DNA of 64,000 bases from Mesorhizobium sp. GTDB taxonomy: Bacteria; Pseudomonadota; Alphaproteobacteria; Rhizobiales; Rhizobiaceae. The notes under the pieces were generated by a model. It was not told the origin of the DNA and searched no databases. It was given only the letters and a program-made list of their open reading frames with translations. The position numbers and the translations under genes are program-made. Positions within the stretch are counted from its first letter, which is position 1, and every line of letters starts with the position of its first letter. The stretch lies in NCBI RefSeq assembly GCF_017306585.1, contig NZ_JAFKIC010000113.1, forward strand, positions 16,317 through 80,316. Reading direction: 5' to 3'. Of this stretch, positions 51,582-61,060 are shown piece after piece.

Positions 51582-52946
51582 GTGGCTGCAGCGGCTCGTT
51601 CCGATACCACGCAATCCGAGACTTCAGATTTTTCCATGCGGCCGGTGCCGGCCGACCAGCGCATGTCCCGGGGCGCCCTGACAATGGCCTGGTGGGCTGT
51701 GTCGAGCGCCGTTTTCTATTTCGTCGTCGCGGCGGCCCTCGCTCAAGGGTTCGGCGCCAAGAATGCAATCATCGGCATGCTTCTGTCGGTGGTCGTCTAC
51801 GCCGTCATCAACGCCGTCATCGCCCGCTACGCGATCAGGACCGGGCTGTCGGTCGGCCTGTTCTCGCGCATCCTGTTCGGCAATGCGGGCGCGGCGCTGG
51901 CAACGCTGATCTTCTTCGCCACCGCCATCTACTACGCGGTTTTCGAAGGGTCGGTCATCGCCGTCGGGATCAGCACGGTGTTCCCGCGCATCTCCTACGG
52001 ATGGGCGGCGCTCATCGTCGTGCTCTACAGCGTACCGCTGACCATGGGTTCGGTGCAGAACTGGCTTAACAAGCTCAATGGCGTGCTGCTTCCGCTCTAC
52101 CTGATCGGCCTCGTTGCGGCGGTGGTGATGGCGATCGCCGAATATGGCTATTCCAACGCCTGGATGTCGCTCGGCCCGGCAGGCGGCGCGCCGGCCGGCG
52201 GCTGGTGGGATTGCTTCGTCTACTTCATGGGCGTGTGGATCCTGATGATGTACACGTTCGACTATGCCCGTTTCGGCCGCGAGGAAGACGCGCGCTACCA
52301 TGCGCTGATCAATTTCGGCACGCCGTTCTACCTGATGGCGCTCATCGTCAATGGGCTGTTCGGCATCTTCCTGGTCGCCACGGTGCCGATGCAGGGCGCG
52401 CTGTCGGAAGTGTCGGTGCTGCTCGCGCTGCTGAAACTGATGGGCATTGCCGGCCTGCTGTTCGTCTGGGTGACCCAGACGCGCATCAACACGGCGAACT
52501 TCCATCTCGCCACCGTCAACATGGAGACCTTCTTCGGAGAGCTGTTCGGCGCCCGCGCACCAAAATGGGTGTGGGCCCTCGTCGTCGGGGCCGCCGTCTA
52601 CGCCCTCATGCTGGCCGACGTGTTTTCCTACCTGCTGCAGGCGCTCGCCTATCAGGGCATCTTCGTCGTGGCCTGGGTCGCGATCGCCCTGACGCACATC
52701 CTGTCGTCGCGCTATGAACGCATGTTCGGCACGACCCTGGAATATCGCAGCGACCGCGTGCCGACATTCAATCCGTGCGGGCTCGCCGCCTGGTTCGCGG
52801 GCGCCGGCGCCGGCCTCGTGCTGCAGCAGATGGGCGGGCTGACCGCGAGCTTCTCGGCTCCGGTGACGGCCATCGTGGCGGCCGGCCTCTATTACGGGCT
52901 GCTGACGCAGGCCCAGCCACACTGGTTCGTCAAGCGGGCGGCCTGA
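51582..52946 (+). CDS. NCS1-family nucleobase/hydantoin-type permease
   Basis: 454 aa starting at GTG (51582) with GGGAG 6 bp upstream. About twelve hydrophobic segments, including MAWWAVSSAVFYFVVAAALA, GNAGAALATLIFFATAIYYA and VWILMMYTFDYARFGREED. This is the nucleobase:cation symporter-1 family (CodB, PucI, Mhp1). Because hyuA and hyuB follow 44 bp later, its cargo is more likely a hydantoin, oxoproline or related cyclic amide than cytosine. Confidence 0.83.
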   Translation: MAAAARSDTTQSETSDFSMRPVPADQRMSRGALTMAWWAVSSAVFYFVVAAALAQGFGAKNAIIGMLLSVVVYAVINAVIARYAIRTGLSVGLFSRILFGNAGAALATLIFFATAIYYAVFEGSVIAVGISTVFPRISYGWAALIVVLYSVPLTMGSVQNWLNKLNGVLLPLYLIGLVAAVVMAIAEYGYSNAWMSLGPAGGAPAGGWWDCFVYFMGVWILMMYTFDYARFGREEDARYHALINFGTPFYLMALIVNGLFGIFLVATVPMQGALSEVSVLLALLKLMGIAGLLFVWVTQTRINTANFHLATVNMETFFGELFGARAPKWVWALVVGAAVYALMLADVFSYLLQALAYQGIFVVAWVAIALTHILSSRYERMFGTTLEYRSDRVPTFNPCGLAAWFAGAGAGLVLQQMGGLTASFSAPVTAIVAAGLYYGLLTQAQPHWFVKRAA

Positions 52947-52990
52947 GGCCGTCCGCTCCGCTTCATTCACTCAAGAACAGAGACAATACA

Positions 52991-55063
52991 ATGACTTATC
53001 GCATTTCCGTCGACACTGGCGGGACGTTCACCGACGTCGTGGTCAATGACGGCAACGGCAATTTCTCCATCGGCAAGTCGCTGACCACGCCCGACCGCAT
53101 CTTCGAGGGCATGCGCAATGCGATGGTCAATGTCGCGCAGGACATGTCGACCTCGCTCGAGGACCTTCTGGAGAACACCTCGCTGCTGATCTACGGCACG
53201 ACCCGGGCGACCAACGCCATCGTGACCAAGACGGTTGCCAAGACGGCGCTGCTCACCACGCAAGGGTTTCCCGACGTGCTGGTGCTGAAGGAGGGCGGAA
53301 AATTCAATCCGCATGATTTCTCGCAGGATTATCCGCATCCCTACCTGCCGCGCCGCCATACGTTCGAGATCGAGGAGCGGGTTGGCTCCGAGGGGCAGAT
53401 CATCATTCCGCTCAATATCGAGGAAGCAGGCCGCACGATCGGCAGGCTCGGCGAGCAGAATTTCGAGGCCATCGCGGTCTGCCTGCTGTGGTCGATCGCC
53501 GACCCCAGCCATGAGCTCCAGCTGGGCGCGCTGATCGAGGAGATGCTGCCCGGTGTTCCCTACACGCTGTCGCACCAGCTGATCTCGGTGGTTCGCGAAT
53601 ACCGCCGGGCGTCGGCGACGGCAATCGACGCCTCGCTGAAGCCGCTGATGCAGGCGCATCTTCGCGACCTCGAAGGCGATCTTCGCCTGGCCGGCTACCA
53701 GGGCGAGGTGCTGGTCAGCACGGCGGCGGGCGGCTGCAGCAGCATCGATGCGCTGATCGAGAAGCCGATCTACACGGTCGGATCGGGCCCGGCCATGGCG
53801 CCGATCGCCGCCAGGACCTATTCGGCCATGGAAGGCATGGGCGAGGACGTCATCGTCTGCGATACCGGCGGCACCACGTTCGACGTGGGCGTGGTGCGCG
53901 ACGGCCGCCTGACGTTCAGCCGCGACACCTGGCTAGGGCCGCGCTACACCGGCGACCTGCTCGGCATTTCCGCCGTCGACATGCGCTCGATCGGCGCGGG
54001 CGGCGGCTCGATCGCCTGGATCGACGATGGCGGCCTGATGCGTGTCGGGCCGATGTCGGCGGGCTCGGTGCCTGGACCGGCCTGCTACGGGCGCGGCGGC
54101 ACCAAACCAACCGTGTCCGACGCCGCGGTGGTGCTTGGATATTTCGACCCGGATTATTTTCTCGGCGGCCGCATGAAGCTCGATGTCGAGGCCGCGCGTC
54201 ATGCCGTCCACGGCGTCGCCTTGCAGATCGGCCTGACGATCGAGGAGACGGCGTTCCGGATCCTCGGCCTTGCCAGCGACCTCATGGTGCGCGCGATCGG
54301 TGACGTGACCATCAACGAAGGCGTCAATCCGCGCGAAAGCACGATCGTGGCGGGCGGCGGCGCCGCCGGCGTCAACATCATGCTGATCGCCAGGGAGCTT
54401 GGCTGCGGCAAGGTGATCCTGCCCGGCAGCGCCTCGGCGCTTTCCGCCGCTGGCATGCAGTTCGCCAACATCGTGGCCGAGGAGGCGCAAAGCCTGGTCA
54501 CGCTGTCCAACCGCTTCGACGCGGTACGCGTCAACGAGGTCTTCGACGAGCTCGAGAACAAGCTCGACGCGTTCCGCAGGAAGCTGCCGGGCCGCGGCGA
54601 CGCCTATGCCATCGAGCGCATCGGCGAGGCCCGCTATCTCGGCCAGATATGGGAACTCGACACGCCCTTGCCGATGGACCGGTTCTTCGGCGACGACGAC
54701 CTCGCCGCCTATGTCGGCGCCTTCCACGACGTACATGAGCGGGTGTTCGCGGTGCGTGATCCCAACAGCCCGATCGAGACCGTCAGCTGGAAGGCCCGGC
54801 TCAAGGTCGCGCTGTCCGAGCCGCCGGTTCCGGCTCCTTCCGTCGAATTCAGCGAGGTCAAGCCGGGCGCGGCGACGCGGCCCTGTTTCTTCGGCGGTAA
54901 GACGCCGCTCGAGGTTCCCATCTACAAGCCAGGCGACCTTGCGCCCGGCAGCCGCATCCAGGGACCGGCCATCATCGAGGAGACCACCACCACCCTGGTC
55001 GTCTATCCCGACATGGCCGTCTCGATCAGCGGCAACGGCAACTACCTGCTTGAAATCGCCTGA
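52991..55063 (+). CDS. hyuA: hydantoinase/oxoprolinase subunit A (HyuA-like)
   Basis: 690 aa starting MTYRISVDTGGTFTDVVVND (frame is open upstream). The N-terminal Hydant_A_N region has the phosphate-binding DTGGTFTD, and the ATPase-like second half has VIVCDTGGTTFDVGVVRDGR. The C-terminal part has GGGAAGVNIMLIARELG. HyuA with HyuB cleaves cyclic amides such as N-methylhydantoin or 5-oxoproline in an ATP-dependent way. The stop and the hyuB start are 28 bp apart. Confidence 0.88.
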   Translation: MTYRISVDTGGTFTDVVVNDGNGNFSIGKSLTTPDRIFEGMRNAMVNVAQDMSTSLEDLLENTSLLIYGTTRATNAIVTKTVAKTALLTTQGFPDVLVLKEGGKFNPHDFSQDYPHPYLPRRHTFEIEERVGSEGQIIIPLNIEEAGRTIGRLGEQNFEAIAVCLLWSIADPSHELQLGALIEEMLPGVPYTLSHQLISVVREYRRASATAIDASLKPLMQAHLRDLEGDLRLAGYQGEVLVSTAAGGCSSIDALIEKPIYTVGSGPAMAPIAARTYSAMEGMGEDVIVCDTGGTTFDVGVVRDGRLTFSRDTWLGPRYTGDLLGISAVDMRSIGAGGGSIAWIDDGGLMRVGPMSAGSVPGPACYGRGGTKPTVSDAAVVLGYFDPDYFLGGRMKLDVEAARHAVHGVALQIGLTIEETAFRILGLASDLMVRAIGDVTINEGVNPRESTIVAGGGAAGVNIMLIARELGCGKVILPGSASALSAAGMQFANIVAEEAQSLVTLSNRFDAVRVNEVFDELENKLDAFRRKLPGRGDAYAIERIGEARYLGQIWELDTPLPMDRFFGDDDLAAYVGAFHDVHERVFAVRDPNSPIETVSWKARLKVALSEPPVPAPSVEFSEVKPGAATRPCFFGGKTPLEVPIYKPGDLAPGSRIQGPAIIEETTTTLVVYPDMAVSISGNGNYLLEIA

Positions 55064-55091
55064 CACATCGCGCCCGCGAAGGACCCATATC

Positions 55092-56888
55092 ATGACCGAC
55101 ACGACAGAAGCCGATTTCGACCCCTATATGACCGCGATCATTTCCAACCGCATCGACGGCATCATCCGGGAAATGACCAACACCTTGCTGCGCGCCGCCC
55201 GCTCGGGCGTCATCAACGGCGCGCGCGACTTCAGCTGTTCGATCTGCACCGGCGACAACCGGCTGCTTGCCTCGGCCGAGGGCCTGCCGATCCACATCTT
55301 CGGCAGCCACATGCAGACGCAGGCGATGTGCGACTTCGCCGGCGACGAGCTCGCCGAAGGCGACTGCTACCTGCACAACGATCCCTATAGCGGCAACACG
55401 CATGCCGGCGACCACACCTATCTGGTGCCGGTGTTCATCGATGGCGAGCATCTTTTCACCGCTGTCGCCAAGGCGCACCAGGCCGATATCGGCAACGCCC
55501 TGCCCACGACCTACATGGCCGGTGCGAAGGACCAGTATGCCGAGGGCGCGCTGATCTTCCCGGCGGTGCGGATCCAGCGCAATCACGAGATGGTCGAGGA
55601 TGTCGTGCGCATGTGCCGTTCGCGCATCCGTGTGCCGGACCAGTGGTATGGCGATTTTCTCGCGGGCATCGGCGCGGCGCGCATCGCCGAACGGCGGCTG
55701 AAGGAGTTGTGCGCCAAATACGGCAAGGAGCAGATCAAGGCCTTCGTGCGCCACTGGTTCGCCTATTCGGAGCAGCGCATGATCCAGGCGATCCGCGCCC
55801 TGCCCAGGGTGACGCTGACGAATTCCGGCGCGCACGATCCGTTCGGCGATCTCCTGCCCGAGGGCATTCCGCTCAAGGTGACGATCGACATCGACCCGGA
55901 AAAGGCGCTCATCGAGCTCGACCTGACCGACAATGGCGACAATGTCGAATGCGGTTTCAACGAGAGCGAGGCGTGCACCTCGGCTTCGACCATCACGGGC
56001 ATATTCAACGCGCTGGATTCCTCGGTGCCGCGCAATTACGGATCGTTCAGCCGCATCAGGCTGAAACTGCGCGACGGCTGCGTGGCGGGACGGCCGAAAT
56101 TTCCGCACAGTTGCTCGGTCGCCACCACCAATGTCGCCGACCGGCTGGTCAACATCGTGCAATCGGCCTTTGCCGAGTTGGGAGAAGGCTGGGGCCTGGC
56201 CGAGGGCGGGCTCGGCATGGGCGCGGGCTGCGCCGTGGTGTCGGGCAAGGACCACCGCGCCGACAACGCGGCCTATGTCAACCAGCTCTTCCTGGCCAAT
56301 GCCGGCGGGCCGGGGTCGCCCAGCGCTGATGGCTGGATCACCTATGGCCTGCCTGTCGCGGCCGGGCTGATGTATCGCGACTCGGTCGAGATCGACGAAC
56401 TCAAGCATCCCATCGCCATCCGCTTCCTGCGCCTGATGGAGGGCACGGGCGGGGCCGGCAAATTCCGCGGCGCGCCGGCCATGGAAGTGGCCTATGGCCC
56501 GAAGGAACAGCCGATGGATGTCATCTGGCCCTGCGACGGCACCGTCTACCCGCCCAAGGGCGTGCGCGGCGGCGGCGACGGCTTCCGCTGCCGGCACTGG
56601 AAGGTGGGCGCCAACGGGCAGGAGGAGGAATTGCCCAACATCGCCGTGCTGAAGATCCGCAAGGACGAGTATGTCAGGGGCAACCAGGCCGGCGGCGGTG
56701 GCTACGGAAACCCGCTGGAGCGCGACCCCAGGCGCGTGCTGAGCGACGTGATCGAGCGCTACGAAACGCTGGAGCGCGCCAACGACATCTATGGCGTGGT
56801 GTTTTCCGGCAGCGATCCCGACACGATGGGCATCGACGAGGCCGCGACCGCGCGGCGGCGGGCGGAACTGAGGCGCGCGGCGGCCTGA
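55092..56888 (+). CDS. hyuB: hydantoinase/oxoprolinase subunit B (HyuB-like)
   Basis: 598 aa. Typical HyuB landmarks are DPYMTAIISNRIDGIIREMT at the start, AGDELAEGDCYLHNDPYSGN (with the HNDPY motif), AKAHQADIGN, and GGAGKFRGAPAMEV near the end. It forms the partner of HyuA. The gene ends 9 bp from the convergent AraC-type gene, so the operon is permease-hyuA-hyuB. The true substrate is unknown; the neighbouring permease gives the best hint. Confidence 0.88.
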   Translation: MTDTTEADFDPYMTAIISNRIDGIIREMTNTLLRAARSGVINGARDFSCSICTGDNRLLASAEGLPIHIFGSHMQTQAMCDFAGDELAEGDCYLHNDPYSGNTHAGDHTYLVPVFIDGEHLFTAVAKAHQADIGNALPTTYMAGAKDQYAEGALIFPAVRIQRNHEMVEDVVRMCRSRIRVPDQWYGDFLAGIGAARIAERRLKELCAKYGKEQIKAFVRHWFAYSEQRMIQAIRALPRVTLTNSGAHDPFGDLLPEGIPLKVTIDIDPEKALIELDLTDNGDNVECGFNESEACTSASTITGIFNALDSSVPRNYGSFSRIRLKLRDGCVAGRPKFPHSCSVATTNVADRLVNIVQSAFAELGEGWGLAEGGLGMGAGCAVVSGKDHRADNAAYVNQLFLANAGGPGSPSADGWITYGLPVAAGLMYRDSVEIDELKHPIAIRFLRLMEGTGGAGKFRGAPAMEVAYGPKEQPMDVIWPCDGTVYPPKGVRGGGDGFRCRHWKVGANGQEEELPNIAVLKIRKDEYVRGNQAGGGGYGNPLERDPRRVLSDVIERYETLERANDIYGVVFSGSDPDTMGIDEAATARRRAELRRAAA

Positions 56889-56897
56889 CGCCTCGGC

Positions 56898-57911
56898 TTA
56901 GAACCCGGCCGCGTGCAGCCGGCGGTACTCGCCGGGAGACATCGAGGTCTCCTGGCGAAAGACCCGGCTGAAATAGGCCGGGTCGACGAAGCCAGCCAGG
57001 TAGGAGATTTCCTGGAGGGATTTTCCCGCCAGGTTCCTGTTCCTGAGCAATTGCTGGGCCTGGATGACGCGGCGCTTGCGGATGGTCTCGGTCACCGTCT
57101 CGCCGCGCTCGGCGAAGATCTTCTGGATGTAGCGGGGCGACAGGCCGAGCCGCGCGGCGATCAGCGCGCTGCCGAGATCCGGGTCCGATATGTGTTCCTC
57201 GATGAAATGCAGGATGCGCTGCCGGTTGGCGAAGCGCACGGAACTCTCCTCCGTGGCCGCGCCGGCGGGCACGGTCAGCGCCAGCGCCAGCAGGTCGAAC
57301 AGCGTGTGGCGCAGGAATTTCGCTTCCGGCCCGCTCAGATGAGCCCCGTGCCGGGTGATCGAGCGCAGGAACTCATGGAACATCTGGACCAGCGGCTGTT
57401 CGCGCTGGCATTGCCGCGCGGTCATGTCGTCGATCCACGGCACCCGCTCGCGCAGCATGCCCGCCGGCAGGCGAACCGCGGTGATCAGCGTGCGGTCCGG
57501 CTGGCCATAGACATAGGGATCGCCGGTGCCGATGAAGGCGAGGTCGCCGGGGCGGACCTGACATTCGCGCGTCCGCTGGGTGAGGTAGAGGCTGTGCGAG
57601 CCGGTTATCGGCATCATGAAGAAATCATCGTCGCTGCGCCCGATATGGGCGGGGCGGCGGGTGACCGTCATCGGGTCGCTGTCCAGCACGCCGATGCGGA
57701 TTTCGGCGACATCGTGGACCGACAGGTGGCCGACGCTGAACGCGGTCGCGGGCGTGGAAAGGTCGAGCGGGTAATAATAATTGTTGAGCGCGTCGCGCCA
57801 GGCCGCCAGCCTCGACCCGACGCGGACGACCGAACTGATATCGACCTTGGTGACCGGCGCGGTGGCGCCATGTCCCGTCGTCTCGAAATCGAACCCGGCA
57901 CGGTCCTTCAT
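56898..57911 (-). CDS. AraC-family regulator, probable controller of the permease-hyu operon
   Basis: 337 aa. The N-terminal part resembles AraC_binding_2 sensors (RVGSRLAAWRDALNNYYYPL, then LYLTQRTRECQVRPGDLAFI). The C-terminal AraC domain has two HTH units (DLGSALIAARLGLSPRYIQK and LQEISYLAGFVDPAYFSRVF). It is convergent with the hyu operon and lies next to it, so control of that operon is likely though not shown. Confidence 0.85.
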   Translation of the reverse strand: MKDRAGFDFETTGHGATAPVTKVDISSVVRVGSRLAAWRDALNNYYYPLDLSTPATAFSVGHLSVHDVAEIRIGVLDSDPMTVTRRPAHIGRSDDDFFMMPITGSHSLYLTQRTRECQVRPGDLAFIGTGDPYVYGQPDRTLITAVRLPAGMLRERVPWIDDMTARQCQREQPLVQMFHEFLRSITRHGAHLSGPEAKFLRHTLFDLLALALTVPAGAATEESSVRFANRQRILHFIEEHISDPDLGSALIAARLGLSPRYIQKIFAERGETVTETIRKRRVIQAQQLLRNRNLAGKSLQEISYLAGFVDPAYFSRVFRQETSMSPGEYRRLHAAGF

Positions 57912-58044
57912 GATTTCTTCCCACCACCGCCTGTTTTCCAGGCAGATGCAACCAGTCGGCTAAACTAGCGACGCCGCCAGACACTGTAACGCAAATGTCG
58001 TGCCGTTCACACAGTTTTGCGGCTGCGTTTGGTGGGGGCAAGAC

Positions 58045-58227
58045 CGGCGCTCCACGGCGCCCCCCTCTGGCCTGCCGGCCATCTCCCCCACGAGGGGAGC
58101 TTGGCAGCTTCAGCGCCGGCGCTCGCCTATACTCTGTTGGAGATTGGCGAAGGCCGCGATGACAGCTGATCTCCCCCCTCGTGGGGGAGATGGCCGGCAG
58201 GCCAGAGGGGGCGCCGTGGAGCGCTCA
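58045..58227. repeat. paired palindromic intergenic repeat with long outer arms
   Basis: CCGGCGCTCCACGGCGCCCC to the left and its inverted copy to the right around ACTCTGTTGGAGATTGGCGA. One inner hairpin (CACGAGGGGAGCTTGGC) is partly eroded. Confidence 0.75.
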
Positions 58228-58334
58228 CCTTCACCCTTTCCCCGGAACCCCTTGCGGAACTTCGTGCAGCATTGTCACTGTCTGGCCACAGATATTAGCC
58301 GCGTCAGATCTTAACGGCGCTTACCCGCAAAATT

Positions 58335-58375
58335 AACCATTTGTTAACCATTAGCCCGGCACCCTTTAACCATTG
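58335..58375 (+). promoter_or_regulatory. CtrA-type boxes upstream of minC
   Basis: TTAACCATTTGTTAA (58335-58349) is a perfect TTAA-N7-TTAA site. A TTAACCAT starts at 58346 and another at 58368, 22 bp apart (two helical turns). These are CtrA half- or full-site forms, 20-60 bp before the minC start. minCD is a reported CtrA target in Sinorhizobium meliloti. Confidence 0.7.
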
Positions 58376-58394
58376 AGTAAGGAATCGACCGGCC

Positions 58395-59333
58395 GTGACC
58401 TTTGCCGCCCCCGTTGAGACCAAATCCATCCGATTTCGCGCTCGTTCCTTCGTCGCTTTCACGCTGACGCCGGAGGCGCCCATCACCGACTGGCTTGAGG
58501 GGCTCGACCACTGGATCGGCAATTCGCCGGGCTATTTCAACGGTCGGCCTGTGGTGCTCGATCTCAACGTTTTGAAGCCCGATGTGGCCGATATCGCCTT
58601 GCTGGTGGCCTCGCTCGCGGGGCGGGGCATCCGGGTCTACGCCATCGAACTCGAAGGCGCTTCGCTGGGGCTGGACCTGCCGCCGCTGCTGTCCAGCGCC
58701 AAGGAGGCGACGGCCGAGGGGCTGCTTGGCCGCGCGGCGCGCAAGGCGCGGGCGGAGGAACTGGAAGCGGCCGTTGCCGTGGAGCACGCCGTGCCGGCGG
58801 AGGCGCCCGTGGCGGTCTTGCCGGCAGCGGTTTCGGCCAACGCGGCTTTTCAGGACGACACGTCCCAGGATGCGACCGTCCACGAGCAAGAGGCGGACCC
58901 CGCGCTGGCGGGGCTGGAAGCGGTCAGGATCGAACCGGCCACGGCGGAATTCGCCAAAGCGGGATCGGGGCAGGGCGCTCTCCCCCAGTCAAGCGAACCG
59001 GCGGCCGGCACGCTGATGATCAAGACGCCGATCCGCTCGGGGCAGTCCGTGTTCCATCCTCATGGCGATGTCATCGTGCTGGGCTCGGTGGCGTCGGGCT
59101 CGGAGATCGTCGCGGGCGGCTCCATTCATGTCTACGGCACGCTGCGCGGCCGGGCGATCGCGGGTTCGGAAGGCAATATCTCGGCGCGCATCTTCTGCCG
59201 CAAGAACGAGGCGGAACTGCTGGCGGTCGACGGCTGGTACACGACGGCGGAAGAGATGGAAGGCGTGTCGCGCGGCAAGGCGGTGCAGGCCTTCCTCGAA
59301 AACGACGCGCTGTGCGTGATGCCGCTCGGCTGA
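58395..59333 (+). CDS. minC: septum site-determining protein MinC
   Basis: 312 aa from a GTG start with AAGGA upstream. The N-terminal MinC_N domain includes KSIRFRARSFVAFTLTPEAP and LVVLDLNVLK-like residues (RPVVLDLNVLKPDVADIALL). An unusually long acidic and Ala-rich linker (about 115-205) follows. The C-terminal beta-helix MinC_C has GQSVFHPHGDVIVLGSVASG and GGSIHVYGTLRGRAIAG. MinC blocks FtsZ assembly away from mid-cell, with MinD. First gene of minCDE under CtrA-type sites. Confidence 0.93.
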   Translation: MTFAAPVETKSIRFRARSFVAFTLTPEAPITDWLEGLDHWIGNSPGYFNGRPVVLDLNVLKPDVADIALLVASLAGRGIRVYAIELEGASLGLDLPPLLSSAKEATAEGLLGRAARKARAEELEAAVAVEHAVPAEAPVAVLPAAVSANAAFQDDTSQDATVHEQEADPALAGLEAVRIEPATAEFAKAGSGQGALPQSSEPAAGTLMIKTPIRSGQSVFHPHGDVIVLGSVASGSEIVAGGSIHVYGTLRGRAIAGSEGNISARIFCRKNEAELLAVDGWYTTAEEMEGVSRGKAVQAFLENDALCVMPLG

Positions 59334-59444
59334 GCGTCGGCGCAAGCTTCGGGCCGGCTTCGCGTGCGAGGATCGGCGGTTGAGACAGGATGCCGTGCCG
59401 GCACGGCAGGGCTAAAAGATAAAACGCCAACGGAGGCTGGATAT

Positions 59445-60260
59445 ATGGGCAAGGTAGTGGTGGTCACCTCGGGCAAGGGGGGCGTCGGAAAGACGACTTC
59501 GACGGCCGCGCTCGGCGCCGCCGTGGCCAAGACCGGCAAGAAGGTGGCGCTCGTCGATTTCGACGTCGGCCTCAGGAATCTCGACCTCATCATGGGCGCC
59601 GAGCGGCGCGTGGTGTTCGATCTCGTCAACGTCATCCAGGGCACGGCCAAGCTGTCGCAGGCGCTGATCCGCGACAAGCGGCTGGAGACGCTCTATCTGC
59701 TGCCCGCCTCGCAGACCCGCGACAAGGACGCGCTGACCGAAGAAGGCGTGGAGGAAGTCATCGGCCGCCTGCGCCAGGTGTTCGACTATGTGTTCTGCGA
59801 CAGCCCGGCCGGCATCGAGCGCGGCGCCCAGCTTGCCATGCGCTTCGCCGACGAGGCCGTCATCGTCACCAATCCGGAAGTGTCGTCGGTGCGCGATTCC
59901 GACCGCATCATCGGCCTGCTCGACGCCCGCACCATGCGCGCCGAACAGGGCGAGCATATCGCCAAGCACGTGCTGGTGACGCGTTACGACGCGGCGCGCG
60001 CGGCGCGCGGCGAGATGCTGTCGATCGACGACGTGCTGGAAATCCTGTCGGTGCCGCTCATCGGCATCATCCCGGAAAGCCAGGATGTGCTGCGCGCCTC
60101 CAATCTCGGCGCGCCGGTGACGCTGTCGGAGCCGATCAACGCCGCCGCCAAGGCCTATCTCGAAGCGGCGCGCAGGCTGGAAGGCGAAGACCTGCCGGTG
60201 GTCGTTCCCTTCGAGCGCAAGGGTTTTCTCGACCGGCTTCTCGGAAGGAGGGCGGCATGA
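59445..60260 (+). CDS. minD: septum site-determining ATPase MinD
   Basis: 271 aa starting [20 protein letters not shown], with the deviant Walker A (GKGGVGKTT) and a GGAGG site. Further landmarks are [29 protein letters not shown] (switch) and [16 protein letters not shown]. The C-terminal amphipathic helix ([13 protein letters not shown]) should bind the membrane. MinD recruits MinC and is released by MinE. It overlaps minE by 4 bp. Confidence 0.96.
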   Translation: MGKVVVVTSGKGGVGKTTSTAALGAAVAKTGKKVALVDFDVGLRNLDLIMGAERRVVFDLVNVIQGTAKLSQALIRDKRLETLYLLPASQTRDKDALTEEGVEEVIGRLRQVFDYVFCDSPAGIERGAQLAMRFADEAVIVTNPEVSSVRDSDRIIGLLDARTMRAEQGEHIAKHVLVTRYDAARAARGEMLSIDDVLEILSVPLIGIIPESQDVLRASNLGAPVTLSEPINAAAKAYLEAARRLEGEDLPVVVPFERKGFLDRLLGRRAA

Positions 60261-60529
60261 GCATTCTCGACCTCTTCAAGCGGCGCACCAGTGCGCCGGT
60301 GGCGCGCGAGCGGCTGCAGGTGCTGCTCGCCTATGAGCGCCGCAGCCGCGCCCAGCCCGACCTTGTCTCGATCCTGCGCGAGGAGATCATGGCCGTCATC
60401 GCCAAGCACGTGCAGATCGACCAGGACTATCTCCAGGTGTCGATGGACCGCGGCGAGACGATGTCGACGCTGGAGATCGACATCCAGATCCCCAACAAGA
60501 GCCCGGTGCCGCTCGCCATGGCGGGGTGA
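60257..60529 (+). CDS. minE: topological specificity factor MinE
   Basis: 90 aa starting [20 protein letters not shown] (basic membrane-binding start). The anti-MinCD helix/strand [20 protein letters not shown] and the C-terminal dimerisation domain [20 protein letters not shown] are present. It stimulates the MinD ATPase and drives oscillation or gradient formation. Last gene of the minCDE operon, with a 4-bp overlap. Confidence 0.95.
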   Translation: MSILDLFKRRTSAPVARERLQVLLAYERRSRAQPDLVSILREEIMAVIAKHVQIDQDYLQVSMDRGETMSTLEIDIQIPNKSPVPLAMAG

Positions 60530-60555
60530 GGCGAAGCAGGGGAAGGCCGCGATCC

Positions 60556-60583
60556 TTCGCGCCCCCCTCTGTCCTGCTGACCG
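60556..60583. repeat. truncated repeat remnant
   Basis: GCGCCCCCCTCTGTCCTGCT after minE matches the outer arm of the palindromic intergenic repeat; the hairpin part is missing. Confidence 0.5.
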
Positions 60584-60699
60584 TTATTTCTCAGCTCATC
60601 GTCCGAAATACCTCTCCAGCATCAGCCATCATTGACATCGGCCAAATTTAAGGTCTCACTAATGTTTGTAGCCTGCGATTACAGACATTGGGGGCAACA

Positions 60700-61023
60700 A
60701 TGCCGGACATCGGGAAAGCAGTGCAGGACCTGACCAAGGCCGCGCAGGACTATGGCGCGGCGCGGCAGGAAGAAGAAGCGGCACAGAAGGATGAAGACGC
60801 CGAACTGGCGGCGATGAAGGCCGCGAGCAAGGCGGTGATGCGCGCCAAGGGCAAGGAGGCGACCGCAGCCGCCGGCCGCGAGTTCCACCGTGTGGAAGCG
60901 CTGTGGCGAGCCGCCAACACAAGGCGCAAGAAAGCCACGCTGGCGCGCATGCTGGCGGAAAAGAAATTCCGCGAAAAGATGCGCAAGTTCAACGAGGCGA
61001 TGTGGGCGCTGATGTCGCCGTGA
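60700..61023 (+). CDS. small charged coiled-coil-like protein
   Basis: 107 aa starting MPDIGKAVQDLTKAAQDYGA with GGGGGC upstream. Nearly the whole chain is helical and charged (ARQEEEAAQKDEDAELAAMK, then KKATLARMLAEKKFREKMRK), suggesting a coiled coil. It is convergent with the histidine-kinase gene. No family is recognised. Confidence 0.55.
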   Translation: MPDIGKAVQDLTKAAQDYGAARQEEEAAQKDEDAELAAMKAASKAVMRAKGKEATAAAGREFHRVEALWRAANTRRKKATLARMLAEKKFREKMRKFNEAMWALMSP

Positions 61024-61060
61024 GGTAAGGGCGGCTGCCGCCCATGGCGGGCCGCCCCCA

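Noticed and set aside
51358-51768. Minus-strand frame across the start of the NCS1 permease gene
   Set aside because: Overlaps the true coding start on the other strand and has biased composition.
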